The notes under the pieces are model-generated. The model was not told the origin of the DNA, made no database searches, and saw only the letters and a list, made by a program, of their open reading frames with translations. Both the position numbers and the translations under genes were made by a program. Positions 43,821-52,653 of a DNA stretch of 64,000 nt are shown here, in pieces; the stretch's first letter is position 1, and every line of letters begins with the position of its first letter. Source of the DNA: Winogradskyella sp. (GTDB lineage Bacteria > Bacteroidota > Bacteroidia > Flavobacteriales > Flavobacteriaceae); contig NZ_RHLG01000003.1 in the NCBI RefSeq assembly GCF_003712105.1, forward strand, positions 62,001 to 126,000, in the 5' to 3' direction.

Positions 43821-44204
43821 TCAAGAGCTTAAAGTCTTATCGTCAGCAAGTTGGCTTAATTCGTAACAGCGAAAAAGCTTACCATCTTTTACTTCCCAGA
43901 TAGCTATAAAATGTGCTAAAAGGACTTCCTCATCAGGTTCTTCAATCGTTTGGGCATAAAGATGATGGCGACTAGTAACCGCATCACCACTTTCTAATAG
44001 ATGTGTATGAACAAATCTTAAGTTGTTATATGATGCTCTTACACCTTGAAAAAAAGCATCAATGTCTTTATATTTTAATAAGGCAAATCCGTTACTACTA
44101 TTCCAATGTAATTCACATTCTTGGTGAAAAAAGTCTTGGACAACATTCGGGTCATTTGCCAAGTCAGAATTGTAAAATTTTTCGAGTATACTTTTAGGAG
44201 ACAT
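43821..44204 (-). CDS. NTF2/SnoaL-like protein
   Basis: 127 residues with the NTF2-like cone fold pattern: ILEKFYNSDLANDPNVVQDFFHQECELHWNSSNGF, LLESGDAVTSRHHLYAQTIE and FIAIWEVKDGKLFRCYEL. Family members include isomerases, cyclases and simple binding proteins, so the role is not assigned. The start overlaps the end of the lpxD-like gene by 1 nt. It may be the last gene of the lipid A / EF-P operon. Confidence 0.83.
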   Translation of the reverse strand: MSPKSILEKFYNSDLANDPNVVQDFFHQECELHWNSSNGFALLKYKDIDAFFQGVRASYNNLRFVHTHLLESGDAVTSRHHLYAQTIEEPDEEVLLAHFIAIWEVKDGKLFRCYELSQLADDKTLSS

Positions 44205-45142
44205 TATTTTAGGTTCTTAAGTTTTTCAAGTATTTCAGGGATTTTCTTGATAGAGGCAATCTCTTTATATTTTGTTCTAAAATCTTCAGCCGGTATTCCA
44301 AAATAATGTTTACCGCCTTCTAAAGATTTACTAACACCTGCTTTTGCTGAGATTACAGTTTTGTCTCCAATAGTAATACCACTAGTAATACCAACTTGTC
44401 CCCAAATGGTTACATCATCTCCAATAATTACACAACCTGCAATACCTGTATGAGAAGCAATAAGACAATTTCTACCTATCACGGTATCGTGCCCTACTTG
44501 TATTTGGTTATCAAGTTTAGAGCCTTCACCTATGGTTGTATCTGCGGTAACTCCTCTATCTATAGTACATGAAGCACCCAAATCTACATTATCTTTTATT
44601 ACTACTCTACCACTAGATTTTAGTCTATCATAACCTTCAGGTCTTTTTTTGTAATAAAATGCATTAGCTCCTAAAACAGTACCAGAATGAATAGTAACAT
44701 TATCTCCTATTACTATATCATCATAGATACTTACATTAGAATGAATTACGCAGTTATTACCAATAACAACATTATGACCAATAAAGCAATTTGGTTGAAT
44801 AACCGTATTCTCACCGATTTGAGCCGTTGATGATATAGATAAATCTGACTTTACAAAAGCTTTAAACTTATCTGTTAACTTATTGAAATCACGAAATGGA
44901 TCGTCCGAAATTAATAATGCTTTACCTTCAGGGCATTCAACCTCTTTATTTATTAAAATTATTGTTGCAGCTGAGTTAAGTGCTTTATCATAGTACTTTG
45001 GATGATCAACAAAAACAATGTCACCTGGTTCTACGACATGAATTTCATTCATGCCTAAAACTGAAAAATCATCAGCTCCTACATATTCAGAGTTGATGAT
45101 TTCAGCAATTTCTTTTAATTTATATACTCTAGGAAATTTCAA
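44204..45142 (-). CDS. LpxD-like acyltransferase paralogue
   Basis: 312 residues, an N-terminal LpxD-type domain (KEIAEIINSEYVGADDFSVLGMNEIHVVEPGDIVFVDHPKYYDKAL) followed by a hexapeptide-repeat beta-helix (NTVIQPNCFIGHNVVIGNNCVIHSNVSIYDDI ... DTVIGRNCLIASHTGIAGCVIIGD). It resembles the second LpxD commonly seen in Bacteroidota. It may acylate glucosamine with a different chain, or have lost lipid A function. It lies 5 nt after efp. The true lpxD is at 47906-48934. Confidence 0.85.
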   Translation of the reverse strand: MKFPRVYKLKEIAEIINSEYVGADDFSVLGMNEIHVVEPGDIVFVDHPKYYDKALNSAATIILINKEVECPEGKALLISDDPFRDFNKLTDKFKAFVKSDLSISSTAQIGENTVIQPNCFIGHNVVIGNNCVIHSNVSIYDDIVIGDNVTIHSGTVLGANAFYYKKRPEGYDRLKSSGRVVIKDNVDLGASCTIDRGVTADTTIGEGSKLDNQIQVGHDTVIGRNCLIASHTGIAGCVIIGDDVTIWGQVGITSGITIGDKTVISAKAGVSKSLEGGKHYFGIPAEDFRTKYKEIASIKKIPEILEKLKNLK

Positions 45143-45147
45143 AGTAA

Positions 45148-45714
45148 TTATTCTTTAATACGTTCTTTATAAGTCCCTTTTTCAGTTTCAATCTTTATTT
45201 TATCGCCTTCATTGATAAACAAAGGGACATTAACTGTTGCGCCAGTTTCCACAGTTGCAGGCTTTGTAGCATTCGTCGCAGTATTTCCTTTGACACCTGG
45301 CTCTGTATGTGTTACTTCTAGAATAACACTAGCAGGCATTTCTACAGATAATGGTGAATTATCTTCGGTGTTAATTAATACTGTTACTACTTCTCCTTCT
45401 TTCATTAAATCTGGAGCATCTAATACCTTTTTCTGTAATTCAATTTGTGTATAGTCTTGAGTATTCATAAAATGAAATGTATCACCATCATTATATAAAT
45501 ATTGAAACTTATGAGTTTCAACTCTTACATCCTCAATTTTATGACCAGCAGAAAATGTGTTATCTATGACTTTACCCGAAGTAACACTTTTAAGTTTTGT
45601 TCTTACAAATGCTGGACCTTTCCCAGGTTTTACATGTAAAAACTCAATTATTTTGTAAATATCATGGTTATACCTAATGCATAATCCATTTCTTATATCC
45701 GATGTGCTTGCCAT
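45148..45714 (-). CDS. efp: Elongation factor P
   Basis: 188 residues, three-domain EF-P. The loop HVKPGKGPAFVRTKLKSVTSGKVIDNTF has K32 at the tip that contacts the P-site. EF-P relieves ribosome stalling at polyproline. It is sandwiched between lpxA and the lpxD-like gene, an order typical for Bacteroidota. The modifying enzymes (EpmA or others) are not in the window. Confidence 0.97.
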   Translation of the reverse strand: MASTSDIRNGLCIRYNHDIYKIIEFLHVKPGKGPAFVRTKLKSVTSGKVIDNTFSAGHKIEDVRVETHKFQYLYNDGDTFHFMNTQDYTQIELQKKVLDAPDLMKEGEVVTVLINTEDNSPLSVEMPASVILEVTHTEPGVKGNTATNATKPATVETGATVNVPLFINEGDKIKIETEKGTYKERIKE

Positions 45715-45724
45715 TCTGTTTTGT

Positions 45725-46510
45725 TTAGTTTGATTTAAAATAGCCTTTCATTATACCTCTGTGAGAATTCTTTATAAACTGAAGAATTTCATCGCGCTCT
45801 GGTGTGGCTTCCATTTCTGCTTCTATGATTTCAGAAGCTTGAGTATTATTATAATTTTTTTGATAAAGTATTCGGTATATACTTTGTACTTCTCTGATTT
45901 TTTCGGTGGTAAAGCCTCTACGGCGCAATCCAACTGAGTTAATACCAACATAAGATAATGGTTCTCTTGCTGCTTTTACATATGGAGGAACATCTTTTCT
46001 AACCAATGAACCACCTGTTACAAATGCATGATTACCAATAGAGCAAAACTGATGTACAGCTGTCATACCAGCTAGAATGACAAAATCACCTACTGTAATA
46101 TGCCCTGCCAATGTGCTATTATTTGAAAAAATACAATTGTTACCAACAATGCAATCATGAGCAACGTGACAGTATGCCATAATTAAGCAGTTGTTGCCAA
46201 TTACAGTTTTCATGCGGTCAGCTGTGCCACGATTAATCGTAACACATTCTCTTATCGTAACATTGTCACCAATCTCTGCAGTTGTATCTTCATCATTATA
46301 TTTTAAATCTTGAGGTACAGCAGATATTACAGCACCCGGAAAAATATTACAATTCTTTCCAATACGTGCGCCTTCCATTATAGTTACATTACTACCAATC
46401 CATGTACCTTCTCCTATTACCACATTATTATGGATCGTTGTAAAGGGTTCAATAACTACATTTTTTGCAATTTTTGCACCTGGATGTACGTATGCTAGTG
46501 GTTGATTCAT
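45725..46510 (-). CDS. lpxA: UDP-N-acetylglucosamine acyltransferase
   Basis: 261 residues of left-handed beta-helix hexapeptides (HPGAKIAKNVVIEPFTTIHNNVVIGEGTWIGSNVTIMEGARI), with the catalytic His region in MAYCHVAHDCIVGNNCIF and a C-terminal helical part. It catalyses the first step of lipid A synthesis in the cytosol. It lies 2 nt downstream of the lpxC/fabZ gene on the minus strand. Confidence 0.97.
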   Translation of the reverse strand: MNQPLAYVHPGAKIAKNVVIEPFTTIHNNVVIGEGTWIGSNVTIMEGARIGKNCNIFPGAVISAVPQDLKYNDEDTTAEIGDNVTIRECVTINRGTADRMKTVIGNNCLIMAYCHVAHDCIVGNNCIFSNNSTLAGHITVGDFVILAGMTAVHQFCSIGNHAFVTGGSLVRKDVPPYVKAAREPLSYVGINSVGLRRRGFTTEKIREVQSIYRILYQKNYNNTQASEIIEAEMEATPERDEILQFIKNSHRGIMKGYFKSN

Positions 46511-46512
46511 TC

Positions 46513-47919
46513 TTATTTTACTTTTGAAATTTGGGCCATTAATTCAGCTTCAGCACAAAGTTTTCCATTACTATAGGCATAACCTTGCATATGACATATT
46601 CCTCTTCGAATAGGCGTAATTAAATCACATTTAAAAATCAGTGTGTCTCCTGGAACTACTTTTTGCTTAAACTTTACCTTATCTATTTTCATGAAAAACG
46701 TCAGGTAATTTTCTGGGTCAGGAACAGTACTTAAAACTAAGATTCCACCAGTTTGCGCCATGGCTTCCACGATTAATACACCTGGCATTACTGGAGCTCC
46801 TGGGAAATGACCTCTGAAGAATTCTTCATTCATGGTGACATTTTTCATTCCAATGACACGACTGTCAGTCAATTCAAAGATTTTATCGATAAGCAGAAAT
46901 GGTTGCCTGTGAGGTAACATATCCATAATCTGATTTACATCCATTAATGGTGTTGCGTTCAAATCTATACTTGGAACATTGTTACGCTTTTCATTTTTAA
47001 TAATTTTAGACATTTTCTTTGCAAATTGAGTATTTACAAAGTGTCCTGGTTTATTAGCAATGACCTTACCTCTTAATCTTGTACCAATTAATGCCAAATC
47101 TCCAATAACATCTAATAACTTATGTCTTGCCGCTTCGTTTGGATAATGCAATGTTAAATTGTCTAATATTCCATTTGGTTTAACGGCAATTTCATCTTTA
47201 TTAAAAGCTACTCTTAACTTCTCCATGGTTTCAGGAGAAAGCTCTTTGTCGACATAAACAATGGCATTATTTAAGTCTCCACCTTTAATCAATCCATGTT
47301 CTAAAAGCATTTCTAATTCGTGAAGAAAACTAAACGTTCTAGAATCAGCAATATCAGTTTTAAAATCTGATAACTTCTTTAAAGTAGCATTTTGTGTGCC
47401 TAAAACCTTAGTGCCGAAATCCACCATTGTAGTGACTTCGTAACTCTTAGCTGGCATAAGAATTATCTCACTTCCTGAATCTTCATCGGTGTAAGAGACT
47501 ACCTCATTTACAACATATTCTTCACGAAACGCATCTTGCTCAACAATGCCTGCACTTTCAAGAGCTTCAACAAAAAACTTAGAAGAGCCATCCATTATTG
47601 GAGGTTCTGATGCATCAAGCTGAATTAATGCATTGTCTATGTCAAGACCTACCAATGCCGCTAAAACATGCTCACAAGTCTGAATTATTACACCGTTTTT
47701 TTCAAGGCATGTACCACGTTGTGTATTTGTAACGTAGTTTGCATCAGCTTCTATTTTTGGGCTACCTTCTAGATCAACTCGTTCAAAAATAAAACCAGAA
47801 TTTGGTTCGCCAGATTTAAAAACTAAGGTAACATTATCACCTGTGTGAAGACCAACACCCTGAAGCTTGACTTCTTTCTCGATGGTTCTCTGTTTAGTAT
47901 CGGTTTTAATTATCGCCAT
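46513..47919 (-). CDS. lpxC/fabZ: Bifunctional LpxC deacetylase / FabZ dehydratase
   Basis: 468 residues. Residues ~1-300 are LpxC, the zinc deacetylase of lipid A synthesis (HVLAALVGLDIDNALIQLDASEPPIMDGSS, RHKLLDVIGDLALIG). Residues ~310-468 are FabZ, the 3-hydroxyacyl-ACP dehydratase (MLPHRQPFLLIDKIFEL, FFRGHFPGAPVMPGVLIVEAMAQTGG). The fusion is characteristic of Bacteroidota and links lipid A to fatty-acid synthesis. It overlaps lpxD by 14 nt. Confidence 0.97.
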   Translation of the reverse strand: MAIIKTDTKQRTIEKEVKLQGVGLHTGDNVTLVFKSGEPNSGFIFERVDLEGSPKIEADANYVTNTQRGTCLEKNGVIIQTCEHVLAALVGLDIDNALIQLDASEPPIMDGSSKFFVEALESAGIVEQDAFREEYVVNEVVSYTDEDSGSEIILMPAKSYEVTTMVDFGTKVLGTQNATLKKLSDFKTDIADSRTFSFLHELEMLLEHGLIKGGDLNNAIVYVDKELSPETMEKLRVAFNKDEIAVKPNGILDNLTLHYPNEAARHKLLDVIGDLALIGTRLRGKVIANKPGHFVNTQFAKKMSKIIKNEKRNNVPSIDLNATPLMDVNQIMDMLPHRQPFLLIDKIFELTDSRVIGMKNVTMNEEFFRGHFPGAPVMPGVLIVEAMAQTGGILVLSTVPDPENYLTFFMKIDKVKFKQKVVPGDTLIFKCDLITPIRRGICHMQGYAYSNGKLCAEAELMAQISKVK

Positions 47920-48934
47920 TTACCTTTTTCTCTAATTCATTAATACTTTTAACAATCTTAGGTAAGTTCTTAAAGTACACATATGATTTGTTATAATCTC
48001 CATATGCAAGTGCTGGTGATCCTTGAAGTACCTCATTATCTTTAACATTACGTCCTATACCAGATTGTGCTTGAATTTTTACATTATTACCTATAGATAT
48101 ATGTCCTACAATACCTACTTGACCACCAATTTGGCAATTTTCACCTATCTTGGTTGAGCCAGCTATACCTGTCTGAGCAGCTATTACAGTATTCTTTCCT
48201 ATTTCAACGTTATGTGCTATTTGAATTTGATTATCTAGCTTTACGCCTTTTCTTATTATGGTTGAACCTAAAGTAGCTCTATCTATTGTTGTGCCGGCAC
48301 CTATATCTACATTATCTTCTAAAATAACATTTCCAATTTGAGGAATTTTAGAATATTCTCCTTTTTCATCCGGAGCAAAACCAAAGCCATCAGCTCCAAT
48401 TATAGCGCCCGAATTAATAACACAGTTATTTCCTATAACACATTCAGAATATATTTTACCTCCAGAAAACACAATGCTATTATCGCCAATTGTTACATTA
48501 TCTCCAACATAAGAGTTTGGAAATATTTTTACGTTATCACCAATTGAAACATTATCACCAATATAGGAGAATGCACCTATATATATATTCTCACCTAATT
48601 TTGAGGACTCAGATACATGCGAAGGATTTTCTATTCCTGATTTATTAAGTTTAATCTGATTGTAATACTCTAATAACTTGGTAAACGCTGCATAAGCATC
48701 TTCAACTTTTATGAGTGTTGTTGACAGTTCTTCTTCAGCTTCAAAATTAGAATTTACAATAGTAATTGATGCCTTAGTTGAATATATATATGGTTTGTAT
48801 TTTGGATTTGCCAAAAATGTCAAGGATCCTTCAGTTCCTTCTTCAATTTTAGATAATTTAGAGACTTCTATTGTTTCATCTCCTACTACGCTTCCGTCTA
48901 AAATACCGGCTATTTGTTGAGCTGTAAATTTCAA
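47906..48934 (-). CDS. lpxD: UDP-3-O-acylglucosamine N-acyltransferase
   Basis: 342 residues, the usual LpxD length. An N-terminal domain (QQIAGILDGSVVGDETIEVSKLSKIEEGTEGSLTFLANPKYKPYIY) is followed by the hexapeptide beta-helix (KLGENIYIGAFSYIGDNVSIGDNVKIFPNSYVGD ... NVEIGKNTVIAAQTGIAGSTKIG) and a helical C-terminus. It adds the N-linked 3-hydroxyacyl chain in lipid A synthesis. It heads the lpxD-lpxC/fabZ-lpxA-efp transcript, starting 52 nt from the HD gene end. Confidence 0.97.
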   Translation of the reverse strand: MKFTAQQIAGILDGSVVGDETIEVSKLSKIEEGTEGSLTFLANPKYKPYIYSTKASITIVNSNFEAEEELSTTLIKVEDAYAAFTKLLEYYNQIKLNKSGIENPSHVSESSKLGENIYIGAFSYIGDNVSIGDNVKIFPNSYVGDNVTIGDNSIVFSGGKIYSECVIGNNCVINSGAIIGADGFGFAPDEKGEYSKIPQIGNVILEDNVDIGAGTTIDRATLGSTIIRKGVKLDNQIQIAHNVEIGKNTVIAAQTGIAGSTKIGENCQIGGQVGIVGHISIGNNVKIQAQSGIGRNVKDNEVLQGSPALAYGDYNKSYVYFKNLPKIVKSINELEKKVNGDN

Positions 48935-48986
48935 TAGTTATTGGTTTAAGCTTTACTTGGTTGTGGCAAAAATAGAAAAAAATGCA

Positions 48987-50213
48987 TTACATTTTCTTTT
49001 TAGGATAGCATATGTAGTATTTGGTTACTGGCTTGCTTAATGCCTTTAGGTTTAAATGGTCGCTCACTTTAATAATATCCTTTGTTTTTCCTGATTTCAG
49101 CAAAATATTTATTTGATTGCTTGAGCTTTGATATGCTTGGTTTGAAATCTGACCGCTAAAGACAAAATATTTGGCTTCGTCTCTGGTAATATTATATTTT
49201 TCTATTAAAGCCTCTTGGTGAGTTTTTAAACTAGACTGCTTAATGGATTGATTCTTTATTTTAATACGTAATAAGTCTCTGTTAATTATAATCTCGCATA
49301 GATTACTTAAAACAAAATCATCATGATATTGCCATGCTTTCATTGCCGAAACAATATCATAATCATCTAATCTTGAAAACACCTCCAAACGCTCTTCATC
49401 AAAATTCGAGATATTAATGTCGTTTTTTAAAAAGAATTGCAATGGCGCACTACAATCTAATTCAACACCTTGCTTTACTAATTCTTTTGCTCTTTTAAGA
49501 ACACGCGTTAAAATTTGTTCTGCAACTAGACCAGTTTTATGCAAGTACACTTGCCAATACATAAAGCGTCTCGCGATTAAAAACTTTTCTACACTGTAAA
49601 TGCCCTTTTCTTCAATGACTAAAGTATCATCAACGACATTAAGCATAGTAATTAATCTCTCGCTATTAATGTTTCCTTCGGCAACTCCAGTATAAAAACT
49701 ATCACGCTTTAGGTAATCAGCTCTATCCATGTCTAACTGGCTAGAAATTAACTGACACATAAAGCGTCTTGGATATTTACCTTTGAAAATTTCGATGGCA
49801 GTGGTTAAATTTCCGTTAAATTCAACATTCAATTTTTCCATGAAAGCCAAAGAAATCTCTTCATGAGAAATACCATCTACAATGCTATGCTCCATCGCAT
49901 GCGAAAACGGACCATGACCCATGTCATGTAATAAGATAGTGACATAAAGTGCAGATTCTTCGTCTTCAGAAATGCTAACCCCTTTAAAACGAAGCACATT
50001 CACTGCTTTTTGCATAAGGTGCATGCTTCCTAAAGCATGATGAAAACGTGTATGATGCGCTCCTGGATATACCAAATAAGACATTCCCATTTGGCTAATA
50101 CGTCTTAGTCTCTGAAAATATCTATGCTCAATTAAATCAAAAACAAGCCTATTAGGGATTGTAATAAAACCGTAAATTGGGTCGTTAAATATTTTAAGTT
50201 TGTTACTGGACAA
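48987..50213 (-). CDS. HD-domain phosphohydrolase
   Basis: 408 residues with the metal-binding HD motif: HHTRFHHALGSMHLMQKAVNVL and LLHDMGHGPFSHAMEHSI. It belongs to the dGTPase-like HD family, cytosolic. The substrate is unknown; possibilities include dNTPs and nucleotide second messengers. It is divergent from porX with only 34 nt between start codons and may share a promoter region with it. Confidence 0.92.
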   Translation of the reverse strand: MSSNKLKIFNDPIYGFITIPNRLVFDLIEHRYFQRLRRISQMGMSYLVYPGAHHTRFHHALGSMHLMQKAVNVLRFKGVSISEDEESALYVTILLHDMGHGPFSHAMEHSIVDGISHEEISLAFMEKLNVEFNGNLTTAIEIFKGKYPRRFMCQLISSQLDMDRADYLKRDSFYTGVAEGNINSERLITMLNVVDDTLVIEEKGIYSVEKFLIARRFMYWQVYLHKTGLVAEQILTRVLKRAKELVKQGVELDCSAPLQFFLKNDINISNFDEERLEVFSRLDDYDIVSAMKAWQYHDDFVLSNLCEIIINRDLLRIKIKNQSIKQSSLKTHQEALIEKYNITRDEAKYFVFSGQISNQAYQSSSNQINILLKSGKTKDIIKVSDHLNLKALSKPVTKYYICYPKKKM

Positions 50214-50247
50214 CTTTTAAAATTTATTAATCAAAAAACAAATATAC

Positions 50248-51801
50248 ATGAACACTATAAATATTCTCTGGGTTGATGACGAAATTGACTTACTTAAACC
50301 TCATATCTTATTCTTAGAAAAAAAGGATTATGAAGTTTCAACATGTCAAAGTGGTACAGAAGCTTTAGAAATTATAGATGATGTAAATTTTGATATCGTA
50401 TTCCTTGATGAAAATATGCCAGGTTTAACTGGGTTAGAAACACTAAATGAGTTAAAAGAAAAACGGCCTAATCTTCCGGTAGTAATGATTACTAAGAGTG
50501 AAGAAGAATATATTATGGAAGAAGCCATTGGTAGTAAAATAGCAGATTATTTAATAAAACCTGTTAATCCAAATCAAATTCTTTTAAGCCTGAAGAAAAA
50601 CTTAGACTTATCGCGTTTAGTATCTGAAAAAACTACTTCTAACTATCAACAAGAGTTTCGAAAGATCGCTATGGATTTGTCTATGGTGAATAGTTATGAA
50701 GAATGGGTAGACTTGTATCAAAAGCTTATTTATTGGGAATTAGAGCTTGAAGATATTGAAGATGCTGGCATGACAGATATATTAGAATCACAAAAAACTG
50801 AAGCTAATTCTCAATTTGGCAAATTTATAGAACGTAATTATGCAGATTGGTTTCTGCCTAACTCAGATGCACCTTTAATGTCGCATAACCTCTTTAGAGA
50901 AAAGGTTGTCCCTGAGTTAAGTGATAAACAACCTACTCTACTTATTGTTATTGATAACCTGCGTTATGACCAATGGAGAGCTTTTGAGCCTATTGTAAAT
51001 AATTACTACAAAAAAACATCTGAAACATCGTTCTATAGTATTTTACCGACGGCGACACAATATGCTCGTAATGCTATATTTTCTGGATTAATGCCTAGCG
51101 ATATGGAAAAACTATATCCGCAATATTGGAAGAACGATACTGATGAAGGTGGCAAAAATTTACACGAAGAAGATTTTTTAAGAGAACAATTAAAGCGATT
51201 AGGTCTTACTCATATAAGTTATGAGTATCATAAAATTTCTAGTCTCAAAGCAGGTAAAAAGTTAGTAGATAACTTTAAAAGTTTAAAAAATAACGACTTA
51301 AATGTTGTTGTGTACAACTTTGTGGATATGCTATCACATTCTAAAACCGAAATGGAAGTTGTAAAAGAGTTGGCCTCTAACGATAAAGCATATCGTTCAT
51401 TAACAAGGAGTTGGTTTAAAAACTCTCCGTTGCTAGAAATGATTCAATTAGCACAACAGCTCAATTTTAAGTTAATACTTACCACAGATCATGGTACAAT
51501 AAATGTAACTGCACCAACAAAGGTTATAGGAGATCGAGACACTAGTTTAAATCTTAGATATAAAACAGGGAGAAGCTTAACCTATCAAGATAAGGATGTT
51601 GTTGCCGTTAAAGACCCTAAGTCTATTCATCTACCTTCTATAACTATGAGTAGCTCATTTATTTTTGCTAAAGGTGATTTGTTTTTGGCCTATCCAAATA
51701 ATTTTAATCATTATGTAAGTTATTACAGAAACACCTATCAACATGGTGGTGTTTCATTAGAAGAAATGATCATTCCGTTCGTGGTTTTAGACCCTAAATA
51801 A
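50248..51801 (+). CDS. porX: PorX-like response regulator with PglZ domain
   Basis: 517 residues. A receiver domain (residues 1-125) with acidic D10/D11, phospho-acceptor D54 in FLDENMPG and Lys in LIKPVNPN is joined to a PglZ/alkaline-phosphatase-like domain (LLIVIDNLRYDQWRAFEPIV, ARNAIFSGLMPSDMEKLYPQYW, LILTTDHGTINV). This is the PorX architecture, which controls type IX secretion together with the kinase PorY and a sigma factor. It is monocistronic or cotranscribed with tsaE and diverges from the HD gene. Confidence 0.94.
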   Translation: MNTINILWVDDEIDLLKPHILFLEKKDYEVSTCQSGTEALEIIDDVNFDIVFLDENMPGLTGLETLNELKEKRPNLPVVMITKSEEEYIMEEAIGSKIADYLIKPVNPNQILLSLKKNLDLSRLVSEKTTSNYQQEFRKIAMDLSMVNSYEEWVDLYQKLIYWELELEDIEDAGMTDILESQKTEANSQFGKFIERNYADWFLPNSDAPLMSHNLFREKVVPELSDKQPTLLIVIDNLRYDQWRAFEPIVNNYYKKTSETSFYSILPTATQYARNAIFSGLMPSDMEKLYPQYWKNDTDEGGKNLHEEDFLREQLKRLGLTHISYEYHKISSLKAGKKLVDNFKSLKNNDLNVVVYNFVDMLSHSKTEMEVVKELASNDKAYRSLTRSWFKNSPLLEMIQLAQQLNFKLILTTDHGTINVTAPTKVIGDRDTSLNLRYKTGRSLTYQDKDVVAVKDPKSIHLPSITMSSSFIFAKGDLFLAYPNNFNHYVSYYRNTYQHGGVSLEEMIIPFVVLDPK

Positions 51802-51895
51802 CTCCATGTAAGGCATAAAAATCCGACGAAATACACTTTTTTCTAGGTTTTTTGGATAAAATTATGTAATATTGCTAGCCTTAATCTCATGAGCT

Positions 51896-52351
51896 TTGGC
51901 TATAAAAGAGTTTACATATAACCTAGAAGACATTTATGTTACGGCTTCTCAACTATTAAAACACCTTAAATCTAAGGCTGTTGTGTTTAATGGTGAAATG
52001 GGAGTAGGTAAAACAACATTGATTAAAGCTTTACTCAAAGCTATGGGAAGTAACGATAGTGTTACTAGCCCTACGTTTTCTATAGTGAATGAATATTCTA
52101 TCCCAAACGATAAAGTTTTTCACTTTGATTTTTACAGAATTGAAGATATTGAAGAAGCTTATAATTTTGGTATAGAAGATTATTTAAACTCCGACCATTG
52201 GTTATTTATGGAATGGTCAGAGCGTATAGCTCCACTATTACCTGAGCACTTATCTATTATAGATATAGCGGTAAACAGTACAGAAAATAGAACCCTCAAA
52301 CTAACCATAGAAACAAATAATTTAACTGAAAAAATGCAACATAGCGGCTAA
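51896..52351 (+). CDS. tsaE: tRNA threonylcarbamoyladenosine biosynthesis ATPase
   Basis: 151 residues with the Walker A motif FNGEMGVGKTTLIKALLK and the family segments SPTFSIVNEYSIPNDKVFHFDFYRI and WLFMEWSERI. TsaE assists TsaB/TsaD in making t6A in tRNA. The start codon is TTG: an in-frame stop TGA lies directly before it at 51890-51892 and no ATG fits the family start, so TTG at 51896 (MAIKEFTYNLEDI) is the best choice. Confidence 0.92.
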   Translation: MAIKEFTYNLEDIYVTASQLLKHLKSKAVVFNGEMGVGKTTLIKALLKAMGSNDSVTSPTFSIVNEYSIPNDKVFHFDFYRIEDIEEAYNFGIEDYLNSDHWLFMEWSERIAPLLPEHLSIIDIAVNSTENRTLKLTIETNNLTEKMQHSG

Positions 52352-52387
52352 ACATATCATACACATTACTGCCAAAGGCGTATAGCT

Positions 52388-52406
52388 ATTACGGTTTTTC
52401 CGTAAT
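52388..52406. other. Hairpin after tsaE
   Basis: ATTACGG and CCGTAAT form a 7-bp stem around TTTTT. There is no following T tract, so a terminator role is uncertain. It lies between tsaE and the small secreted protein ORF. Confidence 0.45.
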
Positions 52407-52469
52407 AAGAAACTTAAAATTCATCGGATTTTAACACAAAGTGGTTTCATCTAAAGGTAAATGCATACT

Positions 52470-52477
52470 TAAATTTG
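52470..52477 (+). promoter_or_regulatory. Putative -7 element (TAAATTTG)
   Basis: TAAATTTG fits the TAnnTTTG consensus and lies 32 nt before the ATG at 52510 of the 47-codon ORF. It supports transcription starting just upstream of this small gene. Confidence 0.45.
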
Positions 52478-52509
52478 TACCATAATTAATTAATTAAATC
52501 CCTTGAATT

Positions 52510-52653
52510 ATGAAAAGTAAAAAATTAATCTTAGCTATTGCCATTTTTGGTGGTATGTTGTTTACTGCAGAAGCAACTAATATCATTGACCTAGATGGAC
52601 AAGCCAAAACTGAACTTAAGAAAAAGAAAAGAAAAGTTCCTACAGCAGGATAA
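52510..52653 (+). CDS. Small secreted protein, 47 aa
   Basis: A short ORF, ATG to TAA, with a signal-peptide-like N-terminus (MKSKKLILAIAIFGGMLFTAEA) and a basic C-terminus (KKKKRKVPTAG). It has a -7-like element upstream and overlaps the next gene by 59 nt in another frame, so it may also act as a translation leader. Function unknown. Confidence 0.55.
   Translation: MKSKKLILAIAIFGGMLFTAEATNIIDLDGQAKTELKKKKRKVPTAG

Noticed and set aside
44204..48934. Repetitive stretches in the LpxD/LpxA genes that could be mistaken for a repeat array
   Set aside because: They are hexapeptide codon repeats of left-handed beta-helix proteins, not DNA repeats or CRISPR.
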